DNA of 64,000 nucleotides from Agarophyton chilense (lineage: Eukaryota; Rhodophyta; Florideophyceae; Gracilariales; Gracilariaceae), in assembly GCA_030374765.1 (NCBI GenBank), contig JARGXX010000022.1, positions 744,001 through 808,000 on the forward strand, given 5' to 3'. Made by a program: the position numbers and the translations under genes. Below the pieces are notes generated by a model. It saw only the letters and a program-made list of their open reading frames with translations, did not search any database and was not told the origin of the DNA. Positions 26,116-35,404 of the stretch are shown in pieces; position 1 is the stretch's first letter, and each line of letters starts with the position of its first letter.

Positions 26116-26731
26116 GTGAATTGTAAAACCTTTTATTTGCAGTTTGAACAACAAATAACAGAGAAAAACTATTCAAATATGAGGGCGGATCTGATTAACT
26201 ACATAAGACTGGTTGAACAAATGAAAGAGGATTTTGAAGTTTTACACAGAGAGTACGAAGGGTTTCGAAACTGGTTTCCGGACACAGAAAAGCATGAGTA
26301 TTGCAGAATTATTGATCGGCAACTGGTTCTTGCTGAGCGCCTCAACAAAGAGCGCAGGCAACAGACAAGCATTTCCGATATTTTTTGGATAAAACATGGC
26401 AATAAAGATCTTACGGGACGCAGGACTTCTGCAATGCTTCTGCAATGCTATTGAAATTTTCTCTGTAAACAACCTTGCACATGAGAAACACGGTTATATT
26501 ACTGAAGCCCCACATGAAGCGTTTACTGTGAGACTTTACGTGAGTAAAAGTAATTATGAAAGTACAGCGTCAAGGTTCGCGCATCACAACCCAAGATATC
26601 CCCGAGCAATCAAGATGCTAGGGCCCGAAAAGTATCTCTCAAAAGAGAGAACAGAACTAAGACGGCCCGTCGCCTTCGTTTCTGGACTTCCGTTTTGCGT
26701 CATTTTCAAAACCGCCAGGCAACACAAGTAG
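26116..26731 (+). pseudogene. Two overlapping unrecognised ORFs
   Basis: Two plus-strand frames, 26,116-26,454 and 26,396-26,731, overlap by 59 bp. The first is rich in Glu, Lys, Arg and Leu and could form a coiled coil (RLVEQMKEDFEVLHREYEG). The second has no recognisable motif. They lie just left of the Harbinger transposase remnant and may be one gene split by a frameshift. No function can be assigned. Confidence 0.35.
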
Positions 26732-26849
26732 TTACCAACACCCTTCTTTTTACTGCTTTTCAGAAGTTCAGAGCTTAAAGAAGAAACCATGTATGTTATG
26801 TAGAACGCAATATCCGTATATCTACATGCTCATTTAAAGAAGTATTTGA

Positions 26850-27790
26850 GAGCATGGGTGATGAACAATGTGTACTTCACTTTCGGTTTATAAGAAGTGA
26901 CTTGATTCGAATTATAGATGTAATCACGACTGAGACGAGCAACTAGACAACCAGAAGGAATTCTCACCTCACTACATAGTTACTGGCTACATTTGTTCTG
27001 CTGAAGCGCTTTTCTACACCGCAAAGATAGAGTGCCATCGAGGCCATCTTTTGAAAACACACACCGCAACTATAGGAGATTTCCGGAATTCAATCGATGA
27101 ATTCGTGTATGACCATAGTCATCTGCTCCCAATCTCTTTAGGTGCCCGACATACTGCATCCAGTGTGGCGTACTGGGTTTTACCAGTACATGAGAACATA
27201 TGAGCATTCCAGAACTGCGATGGGTGTATAGACGGACCGGTAATAGACATCGCTCGCCACGAAGCCGCCGCCTCGCTAAATGTCGTCTAAAACAGAGATA
27301 AAAGAAAACACGCTCTAAAATTGCAAGCCATTCCTACAGCCGATGGTATGTTCTATAGTATTTACGGCCCGATTGAGGGAAGACGACACGATCGGACGCT
27401 CCTTTCGGTGTCTGGATTAGATGCGCAACTCGGCGATTTGCTTCTCGTTGAAGAAAAGCAGTACCGCATACTTGGGAACAGCGGATAAAACTTTCGGGAG
27501 TACCTAGAAATCTCATTCTAGGGCTCTACCCTGAACGCAGATCAAAATGCGTTCAATAAAGCAATGAAGTCTGCGAGAATCACTGTAGAGTGGATGTTTA
27601 AGGAGGTGAAAACCAACTGGACGACTGTTGACTTGCCGAGGTAAATGAGGGTCCTAGAGATACCTGTCGGTTCCCGTTAATTAGCTGCGATCCTATTATG
27701 CAACGTACGCAATTGCTTCTACAAGAACCAGAAATAAATCTACTTTAGATTAAACCACCCTTCCTTAGATGAGTTCATTTCCTGAAGGTT
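26850..27790 (+). pseudogene. PIF/Harbinger (HARBI1-like) transposase, broken
   Basis: The plus strand carries the DDE_Tnp_4 signature of HARBI1-type transposases. CDGCIDGPVIDIAR (about 27,220) holds the first catalytic Asp. KHALKLQAIPTADGMF follows, then YGPIEGRRHDRTLL (about 27,360). NKAMKSARITVEWMFKEVK (about 27,560) holds the third acidic residue. An upstream stretch (RFIRSDLIRIIDVI, about 26,890) fits the N-terminal helical part. Several in-frame TAA/TAG codons, for example after GNSG and after EISF, and frameshifts make it dead. The SANT-domain gene on its right points towards it, a common two-gene plan in this superfamily. Confidence 0.78.
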
Positions 27791-27799
27791 TAGATGGAG

Positions 27800-28694
27800 A
27801 CGGCCGCTAATTGTGGGGCCAAAGTCGCCTCTGTCCGCCCTCGACTGGGCAAGGGTCCCAGACCTCAATTCCATCATCAGCGTCTTCTTCATTATTTCTA
27901 ACTCTACTACCGCCTTGCCTTACGCAACTCCTTTCTCGCCTCGAACGCACGCTTTTGTTCCTCCCTTTCCTTTTCAAATCAAAAACGTGCTAGGTCGAAC
28001 TTCTTGCTCTTCAGATCCAATTGGGCCTTGTCCGCCCTCTTCATGGCATCCACGAGCCCCCTTTTCTTCCATTTCAATTGATGGTGCTCGCCTTTTTCAC
28101 CCTCGCGATTCGCAAGGCTTCCCATTCGCCGTCAAACGTCCATCAATCTCTTTCTCTTCACTTTCCTTGTCCTCACTGTCTCGCTCAGTTGCAGGCATGT
28201 GTATTACAGCGCTCAGCCGTTTTTCCTTTCTCCCGTTTTTCCTCCTTCTCCGTGCCTACACTCTTCTCAGCGGCAAGATCATCGCGATCATCTTTCATGA
28301 GTGCAAAAAGATCCTGCCTCTAGGTCATCTCGCTTCTTATACCACTAATGCGTCATGGGGCGCGATCATCTTCGTCAAAATGCGCCTACAGCCTCTTTCA
28401 TCGATCTTGGAGGGCCTTTCATGTAACCCCCGAAGAAAAGCGCTTGGTTGTGTTGGCTTTGCTCTCCGCCAGCTCATACATTTCCCTTGTCTCTCCTCTG
28501 GGTGAGTTGTGGGCCTTACACGCCGCCACTTCCCCCAAAAGGACCAAGACTTCTTCTACAGAAAACTTCGTGCGACGTCCTACTCTGGTATGTGTGATAG
28601 ATTTCGGTGCGACAGCGGTCGAAGTAGCTGCGGCGTCGGTTGTGGCGGGGGCAGCGGAGGCAGGAGTGGGGGCGACGGTGTTTGCGGCACACAA
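27800..28694 (-). pseudogene. SANT/Myb-like partner of the Harbinger transposase, broken
   Basis: The minus strand begins at ATG 28,694 with a Pro/Ala/Thr-rich leader, then a Myb/SANT-like domain (RRTKFSVEEVLVLLGEV, then ANTTKRFSSGVT, KALQDR, KRL, AHFDEDDRAP). In-frame stops fall where Trp would be expected (TGA twice), plus TAG codons. Further on, in a shifted frame, a charged helical stretch (MKRADKAQLDLKSKKFDLA) looks like a coiled coil. PIF/Harbinger elements typically encode such a Myb-like protein that helps the transposase bind DNA and enter the nucleus. The plus-strand 230-codon frame over the same DNA is a shadow. Confidence 0.6.
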
Positions 28695-28893
28695 GACTGG
28701 AGCTATAATGGCATTAAGAATGACGGCAGTTGTAGGGATTGAGAAACCTATGATAGCACTGCTTTTTTTTCAGCGGCGGCTGCATGTTGTGGTTTCATGC
28801 TTCAAGCGGCGGCGCGGCTGACGTCAGAACGGACGCAGAAAGAGTCCAAAACTGCTAGAAGTTGGGGCGTGAGGGTAGTTTGGAGGGATGAAG

Positions 28894-28948
28894 TGTTCTC
28901 AGTAAGATTTGTGTTTGTGGTGTTCAAAAGTTTGATATTCATACTCTC
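28894..28948 (+). repeat. Truncated 5' LTR of the Ty1/copia element
   Basis: Starts TGTTCTCAGTAAG and contains 25 bases (28,923-28,947, beginning TTCAAAAGTTTGATATTC) identical to 42,988-43,012. Similarity to the 3' LTR stops after about 55 bp, where the sequence passes straight into the middle of gag. The rest of the LTR, the leader and the gag N-terminus are therefore deleted. Confidence 0.7.
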
Positions 28949-28959
28949 CATTTTCGCAA

Positions 28960-31369
28960 ACCAGTCCCCCGTACTCCAGTGACGAAGAAAAACGGAAAGA
29001 ATTTGAGACAAACCAGAAGAAAGCAAGTGCAATAATCCTTTCTACTTTATCTGATGAAACGCTAACAGTCGCCCAGTCTGAGATTGGAAGTCCGCACCGA
29101 ATGCTGAATCGCCTTGACAACAGCTATGCATCCAAATCCACTGCATCGCAAACTACCCAAATCTGAGAGCTGATCAATTTGCGTTATCCAGATATGAAAT
29201 AAAATCTCGGCCGCCACATTGACGCAATGGCTGGAATCGTTGAACAACGTGCAGTAATGGATACCAAACTACCCCAAGAACTCACCGTTGCCCTATTGGT
29301 ATCGTCTATGGCCACAGGCAAAAATGAATGCTGTTCGTACCGCAATCATGACATTTTCCTCCCAGAAGAACACATGAGACTTAATTTCCACCCGACTTCT
29401 TGACGAGCACAGAACTTACGGAAACTCTTACTAGAAGGAAACGGAGAAATCCAACGCAGTCAAACGCTGATGTGCAATCTGTAGAAGAGACAACCAAAGA
29501 ACAGATCGCCGTTTTTTAATCCTCTGAACGAAAACAATCGACTGAAACTATACTCGGAACAACAAAAGGAAACCCGAAAGGATTCAGGTTACTCAAAGCA
29601 ATCAGTTAATAATATAACCTTTTTTCTACCCCACCAAACTGCGCGGCAATAGCTCGTGTCATGATGTCGGACCATTCGAAAGAGATAATGCTGCTGGACT
29701 CCGGCACTACTACCCATCTCACTCACACCTTCTTCCGAACCCGTTTTACGAAGCTATACCTGAAACATTCCCATTTCACTCGGCGACATTTTGGATATAT
29801 TTGCAACTGACAGAGGAGTTTGTCCAGTCACCTGGTCGCACGAGGGTCGAAGTACTTCTGTTACCCTCAGAAACACACTCGTCTCACCAAAAATCGCTAT
29901 GAGCCTCCTTTCCATTCCTGTGCTCACGGCCAAGAACGTAGCAGTTTTGTTCCTTCTGCAAGCTGCACTCATAATTAAACTTGATGATAATCTTCGAATC
30001 ATTGGTACTGCTGAACGGAAGTCGGATGGTCTTTACTACATTCCCACCAGCACCATGGCTGTCCCAACAACATCGAGCCCATCCTTATCCTCGATGGAGT
30101 CCGTCATGATGGCCCAAGTGTTTGATATTCTTAGAACAGATGACGATCTCTCTCTTCTGCATTCCAACCCAGATATCTCCATGCCGATACGAGTAGTGCA
30201 GGCACGGAGTATACCGAGGGATACTTGTACTACATTGCCATTGTTGACGTGAAAACTTTTCTATGCTGCCCCTCTGAAACGCAAGAATAAAACTTCTGAT
30301 GTTATCCTGACGTTTTGAAAATGGTTTGAAGGCCAATCCGGATCTGAGTCACGATCGTTGCACACTGACGGTGTTTCAGGATTTTTCAGGGACCAAAAGA
30401 CTCTCAAATGTCTTGGTGTTTCTATCACCACTTCTTCTTCATAATCACTGTCTTCCAATGAACTAGCTGATCCTAGTATCGCTATACACATGGGTTCTAT
30501 TTGTACCTGTCTTGACGAAGCAAAAATTTCTCGCTCTTACTGGCTATATGCTCTCCAACACGTGTTTTACGCAAAAAATGCCATTCTACATCGATCTACT
30601 GATGCAATCCCGTCCGTGCCTCTTTTCCAAGAGTACCCACGCTATATACTGCATTTCCGTCCCTTCGGCTGCCATGTCCTTGTAATGATTCGGGAAGATA
30701 AACTTCGCAAGATGAAACCTCGCCTTAATGGGGGCGGGAATCTCGGCCATACTCATGGTGGATTATGCTTTATTGCGACATCAACTGAAATTGTTAACAC
30801 TAAGCAAGTGAGCTTACTCGAATCCATATTTCTAGGACTGCTATCCATGGCCAACTTCTCACTGCCTACCCCGCCTGCTTTATCTTCTACAACCGATGGA
30901 TACATCTCATCAGATGAAGAGGAAGAAAACTCTTTACCCATGGCTTCTGCTGGGAATGACATGGATTCTATCTCGAATGGCAGTGTCCCGAGCCAATTAA
31001 CCTCCCCCACGCACGAACTTGCAAAAGACTCCACTTATGATCCGGACCTTGGAGACTATCTTTCTTATATTGAAGATTTGCACCCATCTGCTTCATGTGC
31101 TCTTGCCAGCCGAATGATACCTAAATCTATTAGCACTAATGACGAGCCTACTCTTCGTCAAGCCTTGAAATATTTTGATTCTGATCTTTGGCTCAAACCC
31201 ATAAAAAAGAGTTTGACACTACTGTCACCCTTGGTCCCTATACTGCTGCCAACTACTCTCATAGTCCCGCCATTTCCTCCAAAATTATATTATATCTCAA
31301 ACGAGATCATCAAGAAAATTCTCTTCGTTTGAAGGCTCGTCTGGTAGCTTGAGGTAACTTTCAACCACC
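28960..31369 (+). pseudogene. Ty1/copia gag-pol, left part, split by element A
   Basis: Read in order with many stops. A UBN2-type gag without its N-terminus (FETNQKKASAIILSTLSDET at about 29,000). A protease with LLDSGTTTHLTHTF at about 29,690. The gag-pre-integrase region with LLSIPVLTAKNVAV at 29,791-30,252. A shortened integrase core (YIAIVDVKTF, KSLHTDG-like SRSLHTDGVSGFF, then YWLYALQHVFYAKN at about 30,540). A Ser/Asp-rich linker, and the start of reverse transcriptase (LKARLVA at about 31,330). The integrase zinc finger appears to be missing. The frame stops at 31,369, where element A is inserted, and resumes at 41,633. Confidence 0.85.
31365..31369. other. Left target-site duplication of element A
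   Basis: CCACC directly abuts the left LTR and is repeated at 41,628-41,632. A 5-bp duplication is usual for Ty3/gypsy integrases. Confidence 0.93.
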
Positions 31370-32284
31370 TGTGGAGCAAAACCCGGCGACGGGAAGTGCT
31401 CTCAAGGTGTTCGAAGCCTTGCTCCCTGAGGGGAGGCAGACTCAGAGACAGAGCCCTCCGTTCCACCCGTAGTGTGGGGTGTAACTCCCACGAAGGATTC
31501 CGGCAGTACCGACGGAGGTGAGGGGTAGAAACCGTTGGATCGGGAATGGGTATGGGTATCCCAAAGAATGGGGGAAAATCCGGCGAAGAGGAAAAACGGG
31601 GCGAGGGTCGGGCACTAACAGGCACCGGACCCGAGAACCAGAAAAGGGGCGAAACAACAAAAGAAACCCAATACAGGGGCGAAAACCTGTCCTCGAAAGG
31701 AAACACAAAAAGCACGCAACAAGTAAGCAGAACCCCCACGGGGTATCGTGCACGCAGGTCGTCTGAGCGGTCCCAAGGGGGTGGTTGCACAAAACTCAAA
31801 CGTGGGCACTCTCCAATTGGAGTGGTGTCCCTACGCAGGCGTTGCTAACCAGAGCCCGTTCCGGGTTGTAAGGCCGAAACGATGGCGACGAAGAACCTCT
31901 AAAGGTATCGAAGACCAACCTTGGTTTCCATTTACTTTGAGCTTCGGACTGTCAGATCTCATCTCCCTAAGTAAGGCCCACTATCTAAACTCTACAGTAG
32001 TGCACACCTGCTCAGGGCCATACACGTGGAGATCCAACTGTCAGGGCCCAAAAGTCCAACGTACTACAAATATCCGAAAATCGGTGCCAAAATTAAGCCA
32101 CGTGTATCACGGGGCCAATCCAACCATGGGCCATCCGAATTTTCCCTTATAGGCGAAATATAACCAGAAAACAGTGCCACCTCAGCACACCTTAGAGGGG
32201 ATCATAATCATAACCCTCGGAGGGTTCAATCCTCATTCTATGAGTTGCATCTTCAAGTATCCCCTAACTGGGCGTTGCTCTACA
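31370..32284 (-). repeat. 3' LTR of element A
   Basis: 915 bp. On the plus strand it starts TGTGGAGCAAAACCCGG and ends GCGTTGCTCTACA; on the minus strand TGTAGAGC...GCTCCACA. It matches the 5' LTR over its full length. Short open frames inside both copies have no recognisable product. Near its right end is TCATAATCATAACCC and GGGTTCAATCC, reminiscent of a tRNA anticodon and T arm. Confidence 0.95.
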
Positions 32285-32298
32285 TCTCCCCCTCCTTA
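32285..32298 (-). other. Polypurine tract of element A
   Basis: On the minus strand AAGGAGGGGGAGA directly precedes the 3' LTR. This is the expected primer site for plus-strand DNA synthesis after RNase H cleavage, and it confirms the element's orientation. Confidence 0.88.
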
Positions 32299-32365
32299 AG
32301 ACGAGGAAGAACATTCCGAGCCGCGGGTGTCTAACTTTCCGATCACTATACATACTTCTTTCCCA

Positions 32366-34222
32366 ATGGGGTCCTTCACCACTTCTGAGGATCGCCACAA
32401 AACCGGCACATCGGTACAACTTTCTTCTACTCCTCCGACTTTCGGCGATAAGCAACTTCTCGCAACAGCCGTCTCGACTAGCCCTCTCAAGGGAATGAAC
32501 CCATACGTCATCAACCCACTCTCGGGGCCATCGGCCTCCGCGCCGGCGGACAACGAAGCTCCCCAGCAGGGTGGATATTTCTCCGGTTTGGATGCGGCTC
32601 CGTCAGGTACCGAACCTTCCGCCTCGGCGAGCAACCGACATCCTCAGGAGGATTTGGACATTAACGCGGTGGCGTGGAACTCCGCTCATGCGATGCCCTT
32701 GGTAGCAAACTCCAGAGGTTGGATCTCAAACGAATCCTTTCGAAGGTGGAGTCCCCTTACCGATCCGGTGATATATTCCCGCGCCCCGTGGTTCCATCCG
32801 ACAGCGGTTCGCGACGATGAGCTCATCGACTCATACGTGGAGGACGGCTTATTGCCGAGTGGCCTACCTGTCGAGGTTGTACGTTCTCCCGATTGGAGGG
32901 CGCGGGTAGCCATAGAGCCTCAGTATCTATACCGCAGTCGCGGGGAGTCCCTGGACAAGGCGCGCGCAGCGATGGCGGCTCTGGCCTACCAGCGATTGGA
33001 GAGGTCACGCTTTGACCATCTGGTTCCCCCGGAGTACGGGTTCGATGTCGCCTATTACCGCACGTACGGTGAGGTCTCCTACGGGGATAACCTGGCAGCC
33101 TTTTCCGAAGCCGAGTTCCGCGGACCGGGTTTTCCTCTCCGAGAAGATATGCTCCAATGGATTCGTCCCATCCTTCGGGCTGAATTCAGGTACCTTCAAC
33201 GGCAGTTTACCCAATATGGGTTCGATCGACGCGTGCGCTTCGAGCGCCGCTCGCGCTCCCGTTTCGGGTTCCTTGTCCCGTATCCTCACGTGGAACTGGA
33301 GCGTATCCGTAACACGGCGAAGGTTGGGCGATTCGTGCCCCTTCCAGCTTGGTGGAGTAAGGTCGAGGTCCCCCGAGGGTGCTTTGCTGAACTGCCCCCA
33401 TGTATCTACTATATCGGGTCTCGTTTGATGCACGAACCGAACTCGGGATACTGGGCCCTCGTTGCAGCCGAGTGGGCAGCCCGCGTAGCGGCGCACCTCC
33501 TCTGGGATGCTCATGACCATTTCCGTATCTGGTATATTCCTCCAATGCTACGGACCATCATGCGTCAGATCGACCTTGTCCCAGCGTTGGGTTCGGCCAG
33601 CAACGTGCAGGACCTGTATCCAATCTTGGACGTGATCGACAACACCCAATGGGATCGAGTTCCAGTGGCAAATCAGCCCGCAGGGGAAGGATCCGTGCGA
33701 GACAAGTCTCCTGGCCGGTACGATCCGGGCTCCGGTAACTGGGTCTATTACAATCCCTTCGAAGGGGTTCGCATCAGCGCGGCGCAAGCACGGGCGCTGA
33801 TTGACTCGCCTCGACCGATGCCGGTGGGACGCCCGACGGGGTTCAATTATACCGACGATTACGAGTACGAGCCTCCAGTAGACCTGGACGATCCAGCGTT
33901 GGATAACGACGTGCCAGCTCCTAGTGGAGTACTCCCTGTGGAGCCATCTGCACCCTTCCAACCAGTGGGAACGACCTCAGCTGCGGCGGCGAATGCATCC
34001 GGTGGCGGTCCATCTGTTCCCCCCGGGTGGGGTGTGAACACCCTTGCGCAGGCGCCGGTTGCCACTCCGCAAGCGGATAGTGTGCGACAAGGCCTCGTGA
34101 ACGCAGGCATTCCGATTCCCCCGGGTTTGACGGATGTGAGCCAGATGTTGGCTTTCGCCTCGGCGTACCATCAGGGTCAGAATCCCAACGGCGGGGCGGG
34201 TCCCTCCTCGGGCTTTCCGTAG
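32366..34222 (+). CDS. Antisense ORF protein of element A, unknown function
   Basis: An intact 618-codon gene between the pol/chromodomain region and the 3' LTR, on the strand opposite to gag and pol. The start is the first ATG (MGSFTTSED); the frame extends upstream to a GTG at 32,327. About 130 N-terminal residues are Ser/Pro/Ala-rich. A globular part follows, rich in Trp, Tyr and Arg (IYSRAPWFHPTAVRDDEL, FGFLVPYPHVELERI, SGYWALVAAEW, NWVYYNPFEGV). A Pro/Ala/Gly-rich tail ends with AYHQGQNPN. I see no signal peptide, membrane segment, zinc finger or enzyme motif. Decayed homologues stand at 7,879-9,773 and 22,603-24,417. Conservation across diverged copies suggests a protein-level function; what it does is unknown. 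Confidence 0.85.
   Translation: MGSFTTSEDRHKTGTSVQLSSTPPTFGDKQLLATAVSTSPLKGMNPYVINPLSGPSASAPADNEAPQQGGYFSGLDAAPSGTEPSASASNRHPQEDLDINAVAWNSAHAMPLVANSRGWISNESFRRWSPLTDPVIYSRAPWFHPTAVRDDELIDSYVEDGLLPSGLPVEVVRSPDWRARVAIEPQYLYRSRGESLDKARAAMAALAYQRLERSRFDHLVPPEYGFDVAYYRTYGEVSYGDNLAAFSEAEFRGPGFPLREDMLQWIRPILRAEFRYLQRQFTQYGFDRRVRFERRSRSRFGFLVPYPHVELERIRNTAKVGRFVPLPAWWSKVEVPRGCFAELPPCIYYIGSRLMHEPNSGYWALVAAEWAARVAAHLLWDAHDHFRIWYIPPMLRTIMRQIDLVPALGSASNVQDLYPILDVIDNTQWDRVPVANQPAGEGSVRDKSPGRYDPGSGNWVYYNPFEGVRISAAQARALIDSPRPMPVGRPTGFNYTDDYEYEPPVDLDDPALDNDVPAPSGVLPVEPSAPFQPVGTTSAAAANASGGGPSVPPGWGVNTLAQAPVATPQADSVRQGLVNAGIPIPPGLTDVSQMLAFASAYHQGQNPNGGAGPSSGFP
34050..34079 (+). repeat. 29-bp direct repeat, copy 1 (inside antisense ORF)
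   Basis: The segment starting GCGCCGGTTGCCACTCC and ending AAGCGGATA recurs exactly at about 35,320-35,349, outside the coding region. See the second copy. Confidence 0.85.
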
Positions 34223-34583
34223 TTCCGCCTTCGGCCAATTGTGGAGTCTATAGCTTGGCGACAATAGTAAACTTCTGATATTTGCATAACTTCTTTTCTT
34301 CTTCCTTCCTAGGATCTTCTTCATCTTCGTCTTCATCTTCTCCCTTCCTAGGCTCCAATCTTCTTCTTAATCTTATTCTCCACTTCGTGGGTCTTCTTTT
34401 CCTTTTTCATTATAAACTGTCCCGATAACCGGTGTTGTGTTCCCCGGTCAACGGCGCTAGGCCGAGGGCCAGTAGACCTTCCCTCTCAATACGTGTTCTT
34501 CGGGATACTCTCCTCAATTCCTCTTCAGAGGTCCAACATCTTCCTCACTTCGAGGTCGCATCCACACCAGTTCCCGTGGTGGC
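34223..34583. other. Spacer, pyrimidine-rich
   Basis: Between the 3' end of the antisense ORF and the chromodomain frame. On the plus strand 34,290-34,410 is strongly pyrimidine-rich (repeated CTTCTTC/CTTCCT blocks). It could serve as 3' region for both converging transcripts. No gene is seen. Confidence 0.5.
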
Positions 34584-34955
34584 TTACCCGACTTGGGCAC
34601 GATCCAGACTTGGAGGCAAGGTTACCCGAGCGCGTCGGTGATAGGATAAAACCTTAGACCTCGGAAGGTGCTCAATGGGTTCCACTGTATCCTCATCAGG
34701 CGAGAATCCGTACCATCGGACTTGGTAGCGAACTTCTCCCTCGGGGGTGTAGATGTGACGCACGATGCGATCGATAACGAATTCCTGCGGGTACACTTTT
34801 CCCTGTTCGGGCTTCTCTTCCATCTTGGAACGCTCTAGTTCCCTTGAGGGTGTCAACGTAGGGTCTAGACACACCCCGGTGGGTTCTTTTACGTGTTGCG
34901 AGCGGGTCTCAGCACTTCGTCCAAACGGCGCCGAGTGGCCTGTGGGCTACGTTGT
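34584..34955 (-). pseudogene. Chromodomain remnant of the integrase C-terminus, element A
   Basis: The minus-strand frame, open from about 34,955, contains FVIDRIVRHIYTPEGEV then YQVRWYGFSPDEDTVEP and HLPRSKVLSYHRR. This is a typical chromodomain as fused to the end of chromovirus integrases, where it directs insertion to marked chromatin. Elements B and C have comparable domains. The integrase zinc finger and catalytic core that should precede it are absent, so this is an orphaned tail. Confidence 0.8.
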
Positions 34956-35150
34956 AACTTCCGTCTACGGAGTCAAAACGGCCCACTTTTGGGTTCTTCT
35001 TAAAGCTGAGATCTTCCCGATAACAACGGTGTTCTTATATTCCGTGACGGTTGAGAAACCGCGACGTAGTAGCGACTCTAATCTCAGGGGGGTAAGACTT
35101 CAACGTCAACCCGAGCTACGGGGACGAAGGTTGCTCTGGTGCAACGCGCC

Positions 35151-35290
35151 GTGCGACGGTTGGTCGTCAGAGCCTTTTGATTGGCTCCGTGAGGCGGGTT
35201 GCGCGGCGGTTGGTCGTCAGAACCTTTTGATTGGCTCGGTGAGGCGGGTTGCGCGACGGTTGGTCGTCCGAGCCTTTTGATTGGCTCGGT
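35151..35290. promoter_or_regulatory. Three 50-bp tandem repeats with inverted CCAAT boxes
   Basis: TGGTCGTC at 35,161, 35,211 and 35,261 marks a 50-bp period. Each unit has CTTTTGATTGGCTC, i.e. CCAAT on the minus strand. A CACATAAATG motif lies about 20 bp to the right. Regular CCAAT spacing beside a TATA-like site suggests a promoter or enhancer module. It stands where the integrase core should be. Direction and activity are not known. Confidence 0.5.
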
Positions 35291-35319
35291 GCCCTTCGAC
35301 GTGGGCCACATAAATGCGC

Positions 35320-35349
35320 GGGCGCCGGTTGCCACTCCGCAAGCGGATA
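35320..35349 (+). repeat. 29-bp direct repeat, copy 2
   Basis: An exact repeat of 34,050-34,079 at a distance of 1,270 bp, lying just right of the CCAAT repeats. Such a copy could come from template switching during reverse transcription, which may also have removed the integrase core. Confidence 0.85.
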
Positions 35350-35404
35350 TGAGGTGGCGCTTTAGGCACGCGCTAGCACTCTCCTGAGCTGTCCCCGACG
35401 GGTC

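Noticed and set aside
28360..28440. TGA at Trp positions of the SANT gene as evidence of recoding or repeat-induced mutation
   Set aside because: Other stops in the same gene and in the Harbinger transposase include TAA and TAG, not explained by one mutation type; ordinary decay is simpler.
27813..28505. 230-codon plus-strand frame
   Set aside because: It is a shadow of the minus-strand SANT and coiled-coil remnant, which has recognisable sequence.
31546..31848. 100-codon frame repeated in both LTRs of element A (also 40,889-41,191)
   Set aside because: Same frame in both copies only because the LTRs are near-identical; composition is that of non-coding LTR DNA.
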